IMG/VR virus record: IMGVR_UViG_3300034190_002280
Location: 1 to 37,473 of that record
Direction: 5' to 3' (one strand)
Source of the DNA: a virus
Length of the DNA: 37,473 bases
The notes under the pieces were generated by a model, which had not been told where the DNA came from, ran no database searches, and saw only the letters and a list, made by a program, of their open reading frames with translations. The position numbers and the translations under genes are program-made. This document shows, piece after piece, positions 20,348 through 27,772 of this stretch; the stretch's first letter is position 1, and every line of letters begins with the position of its first letter.

Positions 20348-20600
20348 AGGCCGTGGTGGCCTTGGCCGATGGTTTGACGAGAAATGGGTCGATATAAAGA
20401 CCGGGAAGCCTTGTGGGCGCTCCAAAGGCGAAAAGCGGGACTATCCGGCGTGCCGACCGTCAAAACGAGTGTCGGACAAAACACCAAAGACGACTAAAGA
20501 GATGAGTCCTTCAGAAAAAGCCCGATTTAAGCGTGAAAAAACGGGCTCGAAGAAGATAAGCTATCAGCATCGGCGTCGTAAACCCAAGGGTAAAAGCTAA
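20301..20600 (+). CDS. Basic DUF5872-like protein (99 aa)
   Basis: GTG 20301, reads MAERKKPRKPAKPKSKGRGG, then LGRWFDEKWVDIKTGKPCGR, KGEKRDYPACRPSKRVSD and MSPSEKARFKREKTGSKK. The W-V-D-x-x-T-G-K-P-C-G-R and Y-P-A-C-R-P motifs define a basic module also seen in nucleocytoplasmic large DNA viruses. It overlaps the preceding gene in another frame by 47 nt (20301-20347). Likely a DNA-binding virion or packaging-associated protein; function unproven. Confidence 0.65.
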   Translation: MAERKKPRKPAKPKSKGRGGLGRWFDEKWVDIKTGKPCGRSKGEKRDYPACRPSKRVSDKTPKTTKEMSPSEKARFKREKTGSKKISYQHRRRKPKGKS

Positions 20601-20941
20601 TGGCCACCACCGTCAAACGCTTCTCAAACACTGTTGAGCACCGCGAGTCCACGGCGTTGGCAGCAGCTGATGACGCCTTTGAGGTCGATTGTAAGTCTGA
20701 CACTTACACCTTCTTGTTGACTACAACTGGTAGCGCTAACTATGTAGTTGCTCTTGAAATGAGCACTGCAAACGCTCCAACAGAGTACTTTGCTATTGAT
20801 ACAAACAAGACGCTAAGCTCTGCTGGCAACTACGATTATTCGTACACCGGCATTCCAGCAAGTCGCGTTCGCGTTCGCATTGTGTCAATTACGTCTGGCA
20901 CGCCCAACGTTACGCCGCAAATCATCGTTCATAAAAGCTGA
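20600..20941 (+). CDS. Hypothetical beta-rich protein, possible virion component (113 aa)
   Basis: ATG 20600 overlaps the previous stop (TAATG). Starts MATTVKRFSNTVEHRESTAL; the pattern of alternating hydrophobic and Ser/Thr residues (YTFLLTTTGSANYVVALEM, RVRVRIVSITSGTPNV) suggests an all-beta fold such as a decoration or tail protein. No family recognised. It sits between the basic proteins and the tail tube gene. Confidence 0.6.
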   Translation: MATTVKRFSNTVEHRESTALAAADDAFEVDCKSDTYTFLLTTTGSANYVVALEMSTANAPTEYFAIDTNKTLSSAGNYDYSYTGIPASRVRVRIVSITSGTPNVTPQIIVHKS

Positions 20942-21004
20942 TTGCGTGGCTTGACAGGCATAAAGAGTTAGACTCGAAGGCATAGACCCTTCCTATGTCT
21001 ACTC

Positions 21005-21427
21005 ATGGCTGTTCTTCGCGGAGAGCAAGGCGCAGTCCAGTTTGAAACCGGCTCAGGCAGCCTTGCCACTGTTGTCGGTACCCGCAGCTGGACGCTGAAC
21101 ATCACCAAAGACACGCTGGACACTACTGTTCACGGAAACACCTTCCGTCAGTTTGTTGGCAGCTTGATCAGCGGTTCTGGCACTGTTGAGCTGGTTTACG
21201 ACCCTGATGCAACCGGCCAAGCCGGAATGATCGAAGACGTAATTAAGGCAAACGATGGTGCTGACGCATCATTTGAGCTGTTTACAACTGGTACCAGCAG
21301 CGGCACTGATTCAGTGGCTTTTGGCGGCATCATCACCAGCATGGACATTGCGTCTACTGCAGGCGATTTGGTTGTTGCTACCTGCAACTTCATCACCAGC
21401 AGCACCATCACTTCCAACCTTGAATAA
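21005..21427 (+). CDS. Major tail tube protein (putative)
   Basis: 140 residues, ATG 21005 (MAVLRGEQGAVQFETGSGSL). Features of siphovirus tube proteins: ATVVGTRSWTLNITKDTLDTT near the start, FRQFVGSLISGSGTVELVYD, and FGGIITSMDIAST with a C-terminal strand. Similar short tube proteins recur in phages with lambda-like tail tips. It is placed before the portal gene, whereas most siphoviruses carry it after the neck genes and before the chaperones. A TTGACA at 20952-20957 lies upstream with no clear -10. Confidence 0.65.
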   Translation: MAVLRGEQGAVQFETGSGSLATVVGTRSWTLNITKDTLDTTVHGNTFRQFVGSLISGSGTVELVYDPDATGQAGMIEDVIKANDGADASFELFTTGTSSGTDSVAFGGIITSMDIASTAGDLVVATCNFITSSTITSNLE

Positions 21428-21438
21428 GGGTTAGGACG

Positions 21439-21699
21439 ATGGCAGAGCGCAAAAAGCGTAAGCGTGGTCCCAACCTTAGTGTTGGCCGTGGCGAGAAGCT
21501 GCCTGCTAGTAAAGGTGCTGGCCTGACCGCTAAAGGTCGGGCTAAGTACAACCGGGAAACAGGTTCTAATTTGAAACCGCCGGTTACAGGCAAGCCCAAG
21601 ACAAAGGAAGAAGCTGCCCGTAAGCGTTCTTTCTGCGCTCGAAGTCGTAATTGGACTGGTGAACGGGGTAAAGCAGCCCGTCGTCGATGGGGCTGTTAA
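21439..21699 (+). CDS. Basic protein, DUF6321-like (86 aa)
   Basis: ATG 21439, reads MAERKKRKRGPNLSVGRGEK, then LPASKGAGLTAKGRAKYNRE, TGSNLKPPVTGKPK, KRSFCARSRNW and the ending RRRWGC. This is a conserved short basic module (DUF6321-like by recall) in marine phages and some large viruses. The tail tube stop lies 12 nt upstream, the portal start 20 nt downstream. Probably virion- or DNA-associated. Confidence 0.65.
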   Translation: MAERKKRKRGPNLSVGRGEKLPASKGAGLTAKGRAKYNRETGSNLKPPVTGKPKTKEEAARKRSFCARSRNWTGERGKAARRRWGC

Positions 21700-21719
21700 T
21701 AGCTCAACTCTGAGGTGTC

Positions 21720-23171
21720 ATGACTTACTCCGTTCCTGGTCTCGTTAGAACGCATCTCGTCAGCAGTTCCTATATGGGCACTGTTGACAGTCCGTTCGTG
21801 CGGACACGGGCCGTGATCGACCAGATGAAGGGCTGGGAGATCATGAAGGCCGTGACTTCTGGGACGGAGTATTTACGTGAAAACTGTGAGACATTCCTGC
21901 CTCTAGAGCCTCGTGAGGACTACTCCGCGTACTTATCACGGGTAAATCGCTCTGTTTTTACGCCTTACACGCAACGTTTGTTGCGGGCAGCCGCTGGGTT
22001 AATCCTGCGAAAACCAATTAGTGTCCAAGGTGATCCCTATTGGACAGATGTATTCAACAAAGACGTTGATGGTTGCGGTTCAGACTTAGATGAATACGCT
22101 CGACGACTCTTGATTTGTGCCCTGACGTATGGGCACTGTCACACGCTGGTTGATTTTCCTGCGCCTTCGGGCGCGAGAAGTCTTGCAGAGGAGCGTGCTC
22201 TTAATCGTCGGCCCTATTGGATTGAGGTGGATCCAACCAACGTCTACGGTTGGCGACTGGACCGCGAAGCCAATTATGGAAACCTTACGCAAGTTCGGAT
22301 TGGCGAAAAAGCAGTAGTCCCTGACGGCGAGTTCGGCGAAAAAGTCTATGACCAAGTACGTGTCATCGAGCCAGGTCGTTATCGCATCTTCCGGCAAGAA
22401 GAGCAAAAGACAGAGATGCAAGGGCCATTCCCATACCCCGCTTCGTTCGATCAATCCGACGCTACGTCGGAGTACGAGTTGGTTGAATCAGGTGATTTCT
22501 CGCTTGGTCAAATCCCACTGGTAACGATCTACGCAAACAAAACCGATACGTTGACCAGTAAGCCACCGCTACTGGACATTGCTCATCTCAATCTGGCCCA
22601 CTATCAACGGCAAGCGGATCTTATCCACAGTCTCCACATCGCTTCGCAACCGATGCTCGTCCTTGAGGGCTGGGACGACCAAACGAAAGACATGGCTATC
22701 AGCGTTAATTACGCGATGGCGACCCAGCCGGGTAACAAGGTCTATTACGTGGAGCCTGCGGCAAGCGCGTTTGAAGCGCAATCGGCAGAAATCAAAGAGC
22801 TACAGCAGCAGATGGCGACACTCGGTATCAGCACGTTGAGCCAACAAAAGTTTGTTGCTGAATCTGCGGATGCACGCCGTCTGGATCGGATTGACACCAA
22901 CTCGATGTTGTCGATGGTGTCGATGGATTTGGAGTCTGGCTTGCAGAAGGCTTACAACATGGCTGCTGATTACTTGGGCCTTGAGCCGCCTGAAGTGAAG
23001 ATCAGCCGTGACTTCGACCTTCAACGCCTGATTGGTCAAGACATTGCAGCGATGGCACAGCTGTTTGAGGACAAGGTGATTGATCGCGAAGAGTTTCGCG
23101 ACATGCTGGTGCAGGGTGAAATCCTGCCTACAGCAGCTGAGTCGCCAGATTCCGCACCAGAGTTACAGTAG
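21720..23171 (+). CDS. Portal protein (DUF4055-type)
   Basis: 483 residues, the usual size for a portal. N-terminal part YLRENCETFLPLEPREDYSA and FTPYTQRLLRAAAGLILRKP match DUF4055 portals of cyanophages as I recall them; the centre has LLDIAHLNLAHYQRQADLIH and the C-terminal part a long helical stem and crown (LEPPEVKISRDFDLQRLIGQ). It forms the 12-subunit ring through which TerL drives DNA. Followed by the scaffold and capsid genes in the normal order. Confidence 0.85.
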   Translation: MTYSVPGLVRTHLVSSSYMGTVDSPFVRTRAVIDQMKGWEIMKAVTSGTEYLRENCETFLPLEPREDYSAYLSRVNRSVFTPYTQRLLRAAAGLILRKPISVQGDPYWTDVFNKDVDGCGSDLDEYARRLLICALTYGHCHTLVDFPAPSGARSLAEERALNRRPYWIEVDPTNVYGWRLDREANYGNLTQVRIGEKAVVPDGEFGEKVYDQVRVIEPGRYRIFRQEEQKTEMQGPFPYPASFDQSDATSEYELVESGDFSLGQIPLVTIYANKTDTLTSKPPLLDIAHLNLAHYQRQADLIHSLHIASQPMLVLEGWDDQTKDMAISVNYAMATQPGNKVYYVEPAASAFEAQSAEIKELQQQMATLGISTLSQQKFVAESADARRLDRIDTNSMLSMVSMDLESGLQKAYNMAADYLGLEPPEVKISRDFDLQRLIGQDIAAMAQLFEDKVIDREEFRDMLVQGEILPTAAESPDSAPELQ

Positions 23172-23192
23172 AGCTATTGCTGCTACTTACTC

Positions 23193-23357
23193 ATGGCCAA
23201 GTCTCTCGACAAGGTATTGCAGGCTGACGGTTCCTACAAATGGGAACTTGTTGATTCTTGGGATCCATCTTCCGAGACATCTGCAAAGCCTGCTGCAAAA
23301 CCCGCAGCTAAAGCAAAAACAACCAGAAAAACAAAAGCTAGTAAGGTAGAAGAGTAA
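23193..23357 (+). CDS. Small Ala/Lys-rich protein (54 aa)
   Basis: ATG 23193 to TAA 23355-23357. Starts MAKSLDKVLQADGSYKWELV, then a low-complexity Ala-Lys-Pro tail (AKPAAKPAAKAKTTRKTKAS). It lies between portal and scaffold with short gaps. The tail recalls histone-H1-like or linker sequences; function unknown. Confidence 0.55.
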   Translation: MAKSLDKVLQADGSYKWELVDSWDPSSETSAKPAAKPAAKAKTTRKTKASKVEE

Positions 23358-23371
23358 ATTCTTTTCTACTA

Positions 23372-24082
23372 ATGGAAGAGCAAGTCATTCAGGAGACGCC
23401 CGTGGCGTCCTCTGAGCAGCCCGTGGCTGAGACGACAGGCACCGTCAACATCGTTGATACCGCTGCTTACGAGCAGCAAATTCAAGCGTTGCAACAGCGT
23501 GCCGCTGAAGCTGAGGAGAAGTTCCAAGGTATCAAAGGCAAGCTCGACGACGTTTACAAAAAACAAGACGAGCAACGCCGTAAAACACTGGAAGACCAAG
23601 GCCAGTGGAAGGATCTCTGGGAAGAGGCCAACAAAACTGCTCAGACTAAAGATCAACAGATCGCCGATCTGGAGCGACAACTAGCGGATCTTCGTGCTTC
23701 TAACGAAACCGCTGCGATGAAGACCTCTGCGCTGTCTGCAATTAGCCAAGCTGGTGCGATTAACGCTGAACAGATGCTGCAGCTTGTTCAAAGCAATCTG
23801 AAAAAATCAGATGACGGCAGTGTCAAAGTTCTCAACGGTGGCGTCGAAGAAGACATCAATGTCTATCTCGGCAAGCTAAAAAATCCTGGCTCTGGTTATG
23901 AGCATCACTTCAAGCCAAGTGCTCAAGCTGGAATGGGTGCTAAGCCAACGACTGGAACTGCTGGTGCCGCAGGTATCGCTAATCCTTGGTTGGAAGGTAG
24001 TATTAACTTAACCAGGCAAATGGCCTTGGAAGCTACCGATCCTGACCTTGCAGCTGTGCTCAAGCGAGAGGCCGGTAAATAG
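23372..24082 (+). CDS. Head scaffolding protein (putative)
   Basis: 236 residues, directly before the capsid gene. An acidic start (MEEQVIQETPVASSEQPVAE), a long coiled coil from about 28 to 115 (YEQQIQALQQRAAEAEEKFQ, KDQQIADLERQLADLRASNE), then ISQAGAINAEQMLQLVQSNL and a Gly/Ala-rich C-terminal region. This is the usual composition of siphovirus scaffolds. No protease domain is visible, so the scaffold may be removed intact or cleaved by a host enzyme. Confidence 0.75.
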   Translation: MEEQVIQETPVASSEQPVAETTGTVNIVDTAAYEQQIQALQQRAAEAEEKFQGIKGKLDDVYKKQDEQRRKTLEDQGQWKDLWEEANKTAQTKDQQIADLERQLADLRASNETAAMKTSALSAISQAGAINAEQMLQLVQSNLKKSDDGSVKVLNGGVEEDINVYLGKLKNPGSGYEHHFKPSAQAGMGAKPTTGTAGAAGIANPWLEGSINLTRQMALEATDPDLAAVLKREAGK

Positions 24083-24117
24083 TCCCTGTGGGACACCACC
24101 TCAAGTCCGTGACTTGA
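24082..24117 (+). other. Two tandem hairpins between scaffold and capsid genes
   Basis: GTCCC (24082-24086) pairs with GGGAC (24090-24094) over a 3-nt loop, and TCAAGTC (24101-24107) pairs with GACTTGA (24111-24117) over a 3-nt loop. Neither is followed by a T-run, so they are not terminators. They may mark an mRNA processing site or protect the 5' end of a capsid mRNA. Confidence 0.55.
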
Positions 24118-24146
24118 ACCCCGCAAACCTCAATCCCGAATAAGAA

Positions 24147-25229
24147 ATGGCTGCTCCATTTCAGAATTATTCCGGCGGTGTCCTTCTGGCGGACATCGTA
24201 AAAAGGAATAATCTCAGCACCTATGTGTCTGAGGCAATCAAAGAACGCTCCATGCTGCTGAAGAGCGGCGCTGTGGTGCGTAATGCTCTTCTGGATGCCC
24301 GCGAAGGCGGCACCCGGATTCAGGTTCCTGAATTCAACCCCGTTGCACCGACCGAAGAGATCTTCGACGGCACCGCAACTTGGGGCACCAGTGGTGCTGG
24401 TTACCTGACCCCTCAAAAGGTCGGCACCGGAACCCAGATTGCATCCATCGTTCACCGTGGCTTCGCCTACGCCGTGGATGACGTTGCAGTCTTGGCTGCT
24501 GGTGAAGATCCGATGCTTCACATCCGCAACCAGCTGGCTGACGCCATCAACAAGCTGAATGCAACCCGTCTGTTCGAGCAACTGACTGGTCTGTTCCACA
24601 CTGCCCTCAATGGCCACCGCCTTGAGAAGCAACTGGGCGGCTCCGGCTCTACCGCTGAAGCCAACTACCTGACTGCTTCCACGATGGCAGAAGCCCGCTC
24701 CCTGCTGGGTGAGCGTGGTGAAGAGCTGGACACTCTGATTGTCCACCCCTCCGTCGCTTACTACCTGTATCAGGTGGGAATGCTGACTTTCTCCACTTCA
24801 GCACTGGCCGCTTCTGGCGCGGTGACCTGGGGTGGCGGTGGTGTTGGCATCGGCGCTCGTGAGGTTGGTGAGTTTGCTGGTTGCCGAGTCATTGTTGACT
24901 CCCTGTGCAACATCAACGACCCGACCTCTACTGGCAACCGCCAAGAGTTCCGTTGCTACCTCGTGAAGTCCGGCACCATCCTTGAGGGTGTGCAGCAGGA
25001 TCTTCGCATCGAAGCTGACCGTAACGTGCTGTCCAAGCAGGACGTGCTGTCTGTGGACTACCACGGTGCTTATCACATCATGGGCACCAAGTGGACCTCC
25101 GCTTCTGACAACCCCACCAACGCAAACCTGCGTACCGGCAGCAACTGGTCTGCCACCTACGACATCGACCTCATCCCTGCGGTTGAGATCTTCGTCAACT
25201 CTCCTCTGGACAACGGCCTCAAGTCCTGA
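24147..25229 (+). CDS. Major capsid protein
   Basis: 360 residues. Starts MAAPFQNYSGGVLLADIVKR; contains SGAVVRNALLDAREGGTRIQ, GYLTPQKVGTGTQIASIVHR, a long spine-like helix region (DPMLHIRNQLADAINKLNAT) and LDTLIVHPSVAYYLYQVGM, as in HK97-fold coat proteins of the P22-coat-like group. Position after portal and scaffold and a strong terminator after the gene fit the most highly expressed head gene. It would form the icosahedral shell. Confidence 0.85.
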   Translation: MAAPFQNYSGGVLLADIVKRNNLSTYVSEAIKERSMLLKSGAVVRNALLDAREGGTRIQVPEFNPVAPTEEIFDGTATWGTSGAGYLTPQKVGTGTQIASIVHRGFAYAVDDVAVLAAGEDPMLHIRNQLADAINKLNATRLFEQLTGLFHTALNGHRLEKQLGGSGSTAEANYLTASTMAEARSLLGERGEELDTLIVHPSVAYYLYQVGMLTFSTSALAASGAVTWGGGGVGIGAREVGEFAGCRVIVDSLCNINDPTSTGNRQEFRCYLVKSGTILEGVQQDLRIEADRNVLSKQDVLSVDYHGAYHIMGTKWTSASDNPTNANLRTGSNWSATYDIDLIPAVEIFVNSPLDNGLKS

Positions 25230-25245
25230 TCCTGACGAGACAAAT

Positions 25246-25276
25246 GGCCCTACCATTAGGTGGGGCCTTCTTCTTT
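25246..25276 (+). terminator. Terminator after the capsid gene
   Basis: GGCCCTACC (25246-25254) pairs with GGTGGGGCC (25259-25267) over the loop ATTA with one T-G wobble, followed by TTCTTCTTT. It probably reduces, rather than fully stops, transcription into the connector genes, as is common after capsid genes. Confidence 0.75.
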
Positions 25277-25283
25277 CTGCGCT

Positions 25284-25814
25284 ATGGCTGCCACAATCAC
25301 CGCCACACTGAAGAGCGAGACAGCCAACAGCTTTGTGACGCTGGCAGAAGCCAACACGTATTTTGAAACCGTTCCAGACAGCACCGACTGGGACAACAAG
25401 ACTGACGATCAGAAGAATCGTGCATTGATCTCAGCCACACGCTGGATCGACACGTTGAATTTCTACGGTGATCGTTGCGATGACAACCAAGCGCTGAGCT
25501 GGCCTCGCAACAACTACCACGTGGATCGCGTGGAGCTAGTTTGCACCAGCATCCCAAACGACATTAAATACGCTACTTATGAGTTAGCCAACGCACTGGC
25601 TAATGACACGAGTTCGATTACAGGGTCTACCGGCGATACGGGATTGTACGAATCCGTCAAACTCGGGGAAATGGAGGTCAAGTACAACACTTCTAGTCAG
25701 GCTACTGGAACTGTTAATAACGTATTCGACGTTTATCCTTGGCTTCAGTCTTATCTCGGCGCTTATTGTCTGGGTGGCAGTGGCTCGTATTCTCTCCGCG
25801 TTGTGAGGGGTTGA
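25284..25814 (+). CDS. Head-tail connector / adaptor protein (gp6-like, DnaT-like)
   Basis: I use ATG 25284 (MAATITATLKSETANSFVTL); the ORF start at 25260 lies inside the terminator. TLAEANTYFETVPDSTDWDN and ALISATRWIDTLNFYGDRCD, followed by ALSWPR, are hallmarks of the DnaT-like/gp6-like adaptor group that sits below the portal. 176 residues. First of four genes forming the neck (25284-27176). Confidence 0.75.
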   Translation: MAATITATLKSETANSFVTLAEANTYFETVPDSTDWDNKTDDQKNRALISATRWIDTLNFYGDRCDDNQALSWPRNNYHVDRVELVCTSIPNDIKYATYELANALANDTSSITGSTGDTGLYESVKLGEMEVKYNTSSQATGTVNNVFDVYPWLQSYLGAYCLGGSGSYSLRVVRG

Positions 25815-25815
25815 T

Positions 25816-26202
25816 ATGCCAGGCGCACTTGACAAGGTTTTTAAGGAAGCAGCCAAGGCAATTGTTGCGGACCTTGGCGACGGCCTAGACACCAAGATTG
25901 ACTACACCCGCAAGTTTGATGGGACGTATGACACAGCCAAGGGCACGTTCACAACATTCGACCGCCCGTACTTCAATTTGAAGTGTCCGGTCGAGTTTGT
26001 GCGATCAGAGGAAGAAGAAGGGCGTGAAGAACGAGAAGCACGCATTTACATCTCTCCTGATCAAATCGGGGGTAATCAACCCACAATGCAGGACGAGATC
26101 ACTTTGAAATTTGCGGGCGCAAGTCGTGCTGCCCAGATCACAGACGTTAATACCTACCGTGGCGGCCAAGAGTACCTCTACATCTTGCGCGTGAGGTTCT
26201 GA
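25816..26202 (+). CDS. Head completion / stopper-like protein (128 aa)
   Basis: Starts MPGALDKVFKEAAKAIVADL, then FDGTYDTAKGTFTTFDRPYF and VEFVRSEEEEGREEREARIY, ending ITDVNTYRGGQEYLYILRVRF-like strands. Short beta-rich protein placed between the adaptor and the gp10-like gene, where head-closure proteins sit. Identification is by order and size more than by motif. Its stop overlaps the next start. Confidence 0.6.
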   Translation: MPGALDKVFKEAAKAIVADLGDGLDTKIDYTRKFDGTYDTAKGTFTTFDRPYFNLKCPVEFVRSEEEEGREEREARIYISPDQIGGNQPTMQDEITLKFAGASRAAQITDVNTYRGGQEYLYILRVRF

Positions 26203-26744
26203 TGGCCAGAAAGAAAAAAGGTCTTGGCCAAATCTTCACCGACCTGGAACGCAACATAAATGACGACTACAACGCTCTAATTCAGCTGACTGCCGAGGGT
26301 TTGGCGACAAAAGAGAACAGTCCCGTGGATACAGGGTTTTTTGCATCTAGTTGGAAGGCGTCAACCCAAAAAGTTCGTGCTGAAGACAAGCGCGAAGATC
26401 ACGCTCCATGGTCAAAAATTTACGAGACTCGTCAACCGGGCGGGCAGACCAGCTGGAGCAGTATCGGCAACCAACGAGTCCACACGAGCAAAAAACCTGT
26501 GGGTAGCCAGATAAAACCCCGTTTTCCTGTTCCAGAATTCAACTACAAGCGCCAACCTACGGTCTACATCGGTAATACCGCTGAGTATGCGGGTTATGCC
26601 CTTGAGTCTCCGAAAGTGGCAAACTTTATTCAAGGCGAAATGCGTTCTCTAGTCCAGGAAGCTTTTGGAGACAAACGTCCTGGCCGCATTTTTGTCAGAA
26701 CCGGATCCAACAGCAGTGTGTTCGGATCTTATACCAAGCTCTAA
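26202..26744 (+). CDS. Neck protein, HK97 gp10-like (180 aa)
   Basis: ATG 26202 overlaps the previous TGA. Contains LTAEGLATKENSPVDTGFFA and SSWKAS, the N-terminal pattern of HK97 gp10-like tail-completion proteins (helix, then SPVDTG-x-x-x-x-S-W), and later VYIGNTAEYAGYALE, the family's second signature. C-terminus basic. Acts in joining head to tail. Confidence 0.75.
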   Translation: MARKKKGLGQIFTDLERNINDDYNALIQLTAEGLATKENSPVDTGFFASSWKASTQKVRAEDKREDHAPWSKIYETRQPGGQTSWSSIGNQRVHTSKKPVGSQIKPRFPVPEFNYKRQPTVYIGNTAEYAGYALESPKVANFIQGEMRSLVQEAFGDKRPGRIFVRTGSNSSVFGSYTKL

Positions 26745-26747
26745 ACC

Positions 26748-27176
26748 ATGACTCTCGTAAAAGCCCGCGCCGCCTTTGAAAAAGCAGTCACTGACGCTGT
26801 TTCTACAGCTGACAGCACGGTGCTTATGGTTTACGACAACGTTCGCTACACCACACCAGGCAAAACCAAAAAATACATCCTGATGACGGTGAACTTCAAC
26901 CGTTCCACCATCCAAAACCAAGGCGCAGCCCAGGACTACTACTCCGGTGTCATCCAGTGCAACATCTACGTTCCAAAGGCTGCTGGAACGTCAGTCCTTT
27001 CCTCTCTAAGTGAAGCTGTGATCGACGGCCTTACATCCGTAAACGCTTCTGACTACACCGATACCTTCAGCGTTGCACCTCGCGTTTCTGACATTTCCGG
27101 ACCAACCCCGTTAGAGCTAGAGGATCGCTCGCACTTCATCGGCATTGTTTCTTGTCAGTTCACAGCAGTTGTGTAG
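26748..27176 (+). CDS. Tail terminator protein (lambda U-like)
   Basis: 142 residues. Starts MTLVKARAAFEKAVTDAVST; the beta-rich remainder (KKYILMTVNFNRSTIQNQG, YYSGVIQCNIYVPKAAGTS, HFIGIVSCQFTAVV) with an aromatic N-x-Y-x-V strand resembles tail terminators (DUF4128-type). Position after the gp10-like gene fits. It would cap the tail tube at the head side. Confidence 0.65.
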   Translation: MTLVKARAAFEKAVTDAVSTADSTVLMVYDNVRYTTPGKTKKYILMTVNFNRSTIQNQGAAQDYYSGVIQCNIYVPKAAGTSVLSSLSEAVIDGLTSVNASDYTDTFSVAPRVSDISGPTPLELEDRSHFIGIVSCQFTAVV

Positions 27177-27202
27177 TATATTGAGGCAAACGGTACTACT
27201 TT

Positions 27203-27553
27203 ATGCGCGCCTCTGAACTGCTTCGCAATAGGTTCGGCGTTAGCCAGCTTTACAAGTACGAAGTCAAAGACGGCGAGGAAACAGTGCTTGAGATTTACTG
27301 GCACCCGCTTACCATTGCAGAACGCGAGGCCATCCAAAAGAAAGTCGGTTCTACCGATGCCAACGATTTTGCTCTTGGCATGATGCTTCACAAATCATTA
27401 GACGAAAATGGTAAGCGTCTTTTCCAGGATGGGGAAAAAGCCGTTTTAGAGAACGCTATTGAGGCAGCGGTGCTCCAAGAAATCCAGCTTGCAATGCTGA
27501 CATCTGGCGCAGAAAACAAGGTGGAGGAAGCGAAAGCAGATCTCAAAAGCTAA
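27203..27553 (+). CDS. Tail assembly chaperone, G-like N-terminal product
   Basis: 116 residues: MRASELLRNRFGVSQLYKYE, IYWHPLTIAEREAIQKKVG, FALGMMLHKSLDENGKRLF and an acidic end. Such proteins bind the tape measure during tail assembly. The region after its stop continues open in the +1 frame as GDWLFMFFLAKELGM, typical of the GT extension. A four-A run (CTC-AAA-A-GC) two codons before the TAA permits Lys-tRNA to re-pair after a +1 slip. A TATATT box with TGTAG before it (27174-27184) could be a promoter. Confidence 0.7.
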   Translation: MRASELLRNRFGVSQLYKYEVKDGEETVLEIYWHPLTIAEREAIQKKVGSTDANDFALGMMLHKSLDENGKRLFQDGEKAVLENAIEAAVLQEIQLAMLTSGAENKVEEAKADLKS

Positions 27554-27569
27554 TGGCGACTGGCTGTTC

Positions 27570-27743
27570 ATGTTTTTCTTAGCCAAAGAGCTAGGCATGA
27601 CACTTGCTGAATTAACTGAGCGCCTTACACAGGAGGAGCTTGTCGGCTGGGCAGCCTTTTATGAAATAAGAAGCGAAGACCAGCAAGCAGCCTTGGACCG
27701 TAGCCGCACGTCTAGAGGGGCGCAAACTATGACGGCGCGTTAA
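27570..27743 (+). CDS. Tail assembly chaperone, T-like extension (frameshifted or separate)
   Basis: From ATG 27570 it encodes 57 residues (MFFLAKELGMTLAELTERLT, QEELVGWAAFYEIRSEDQQA); without a start codon the same frame runs upstream to about 27502 and would fuse to the G-like product by a +1 (or -2) shift at 27546-27552. The L-A-K-E-L-G-M-T-x-x-E-L then E-E-L-x-x-W-x-A-F-Y pattern is that of GpGT chaperones. Most phages use a -1 shift here. The stop is 29 nt before the tape measure start. Confidence 0.65.
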   Translation: MFFLAKELGMTLAELTERLTQEELVGWAAFYEIRSEDQQAALDRSRTSRGAQTMTAR

Positions 27744-27772
27744 AGTGTAGTGACCCCTCTCTACGTTCCCCC

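Noticed and set aside
20952-20980. TTGACA upstream of the tail tube as a full promoter
   Set aside because: No acceptable -10 at 15-19 nt spacing.
24060-24746. 228-aa ORF on - opposite the capsid gene
   Set aside because: Shadow of the major capsid protein; no supporting context on that strand in the structural unit.
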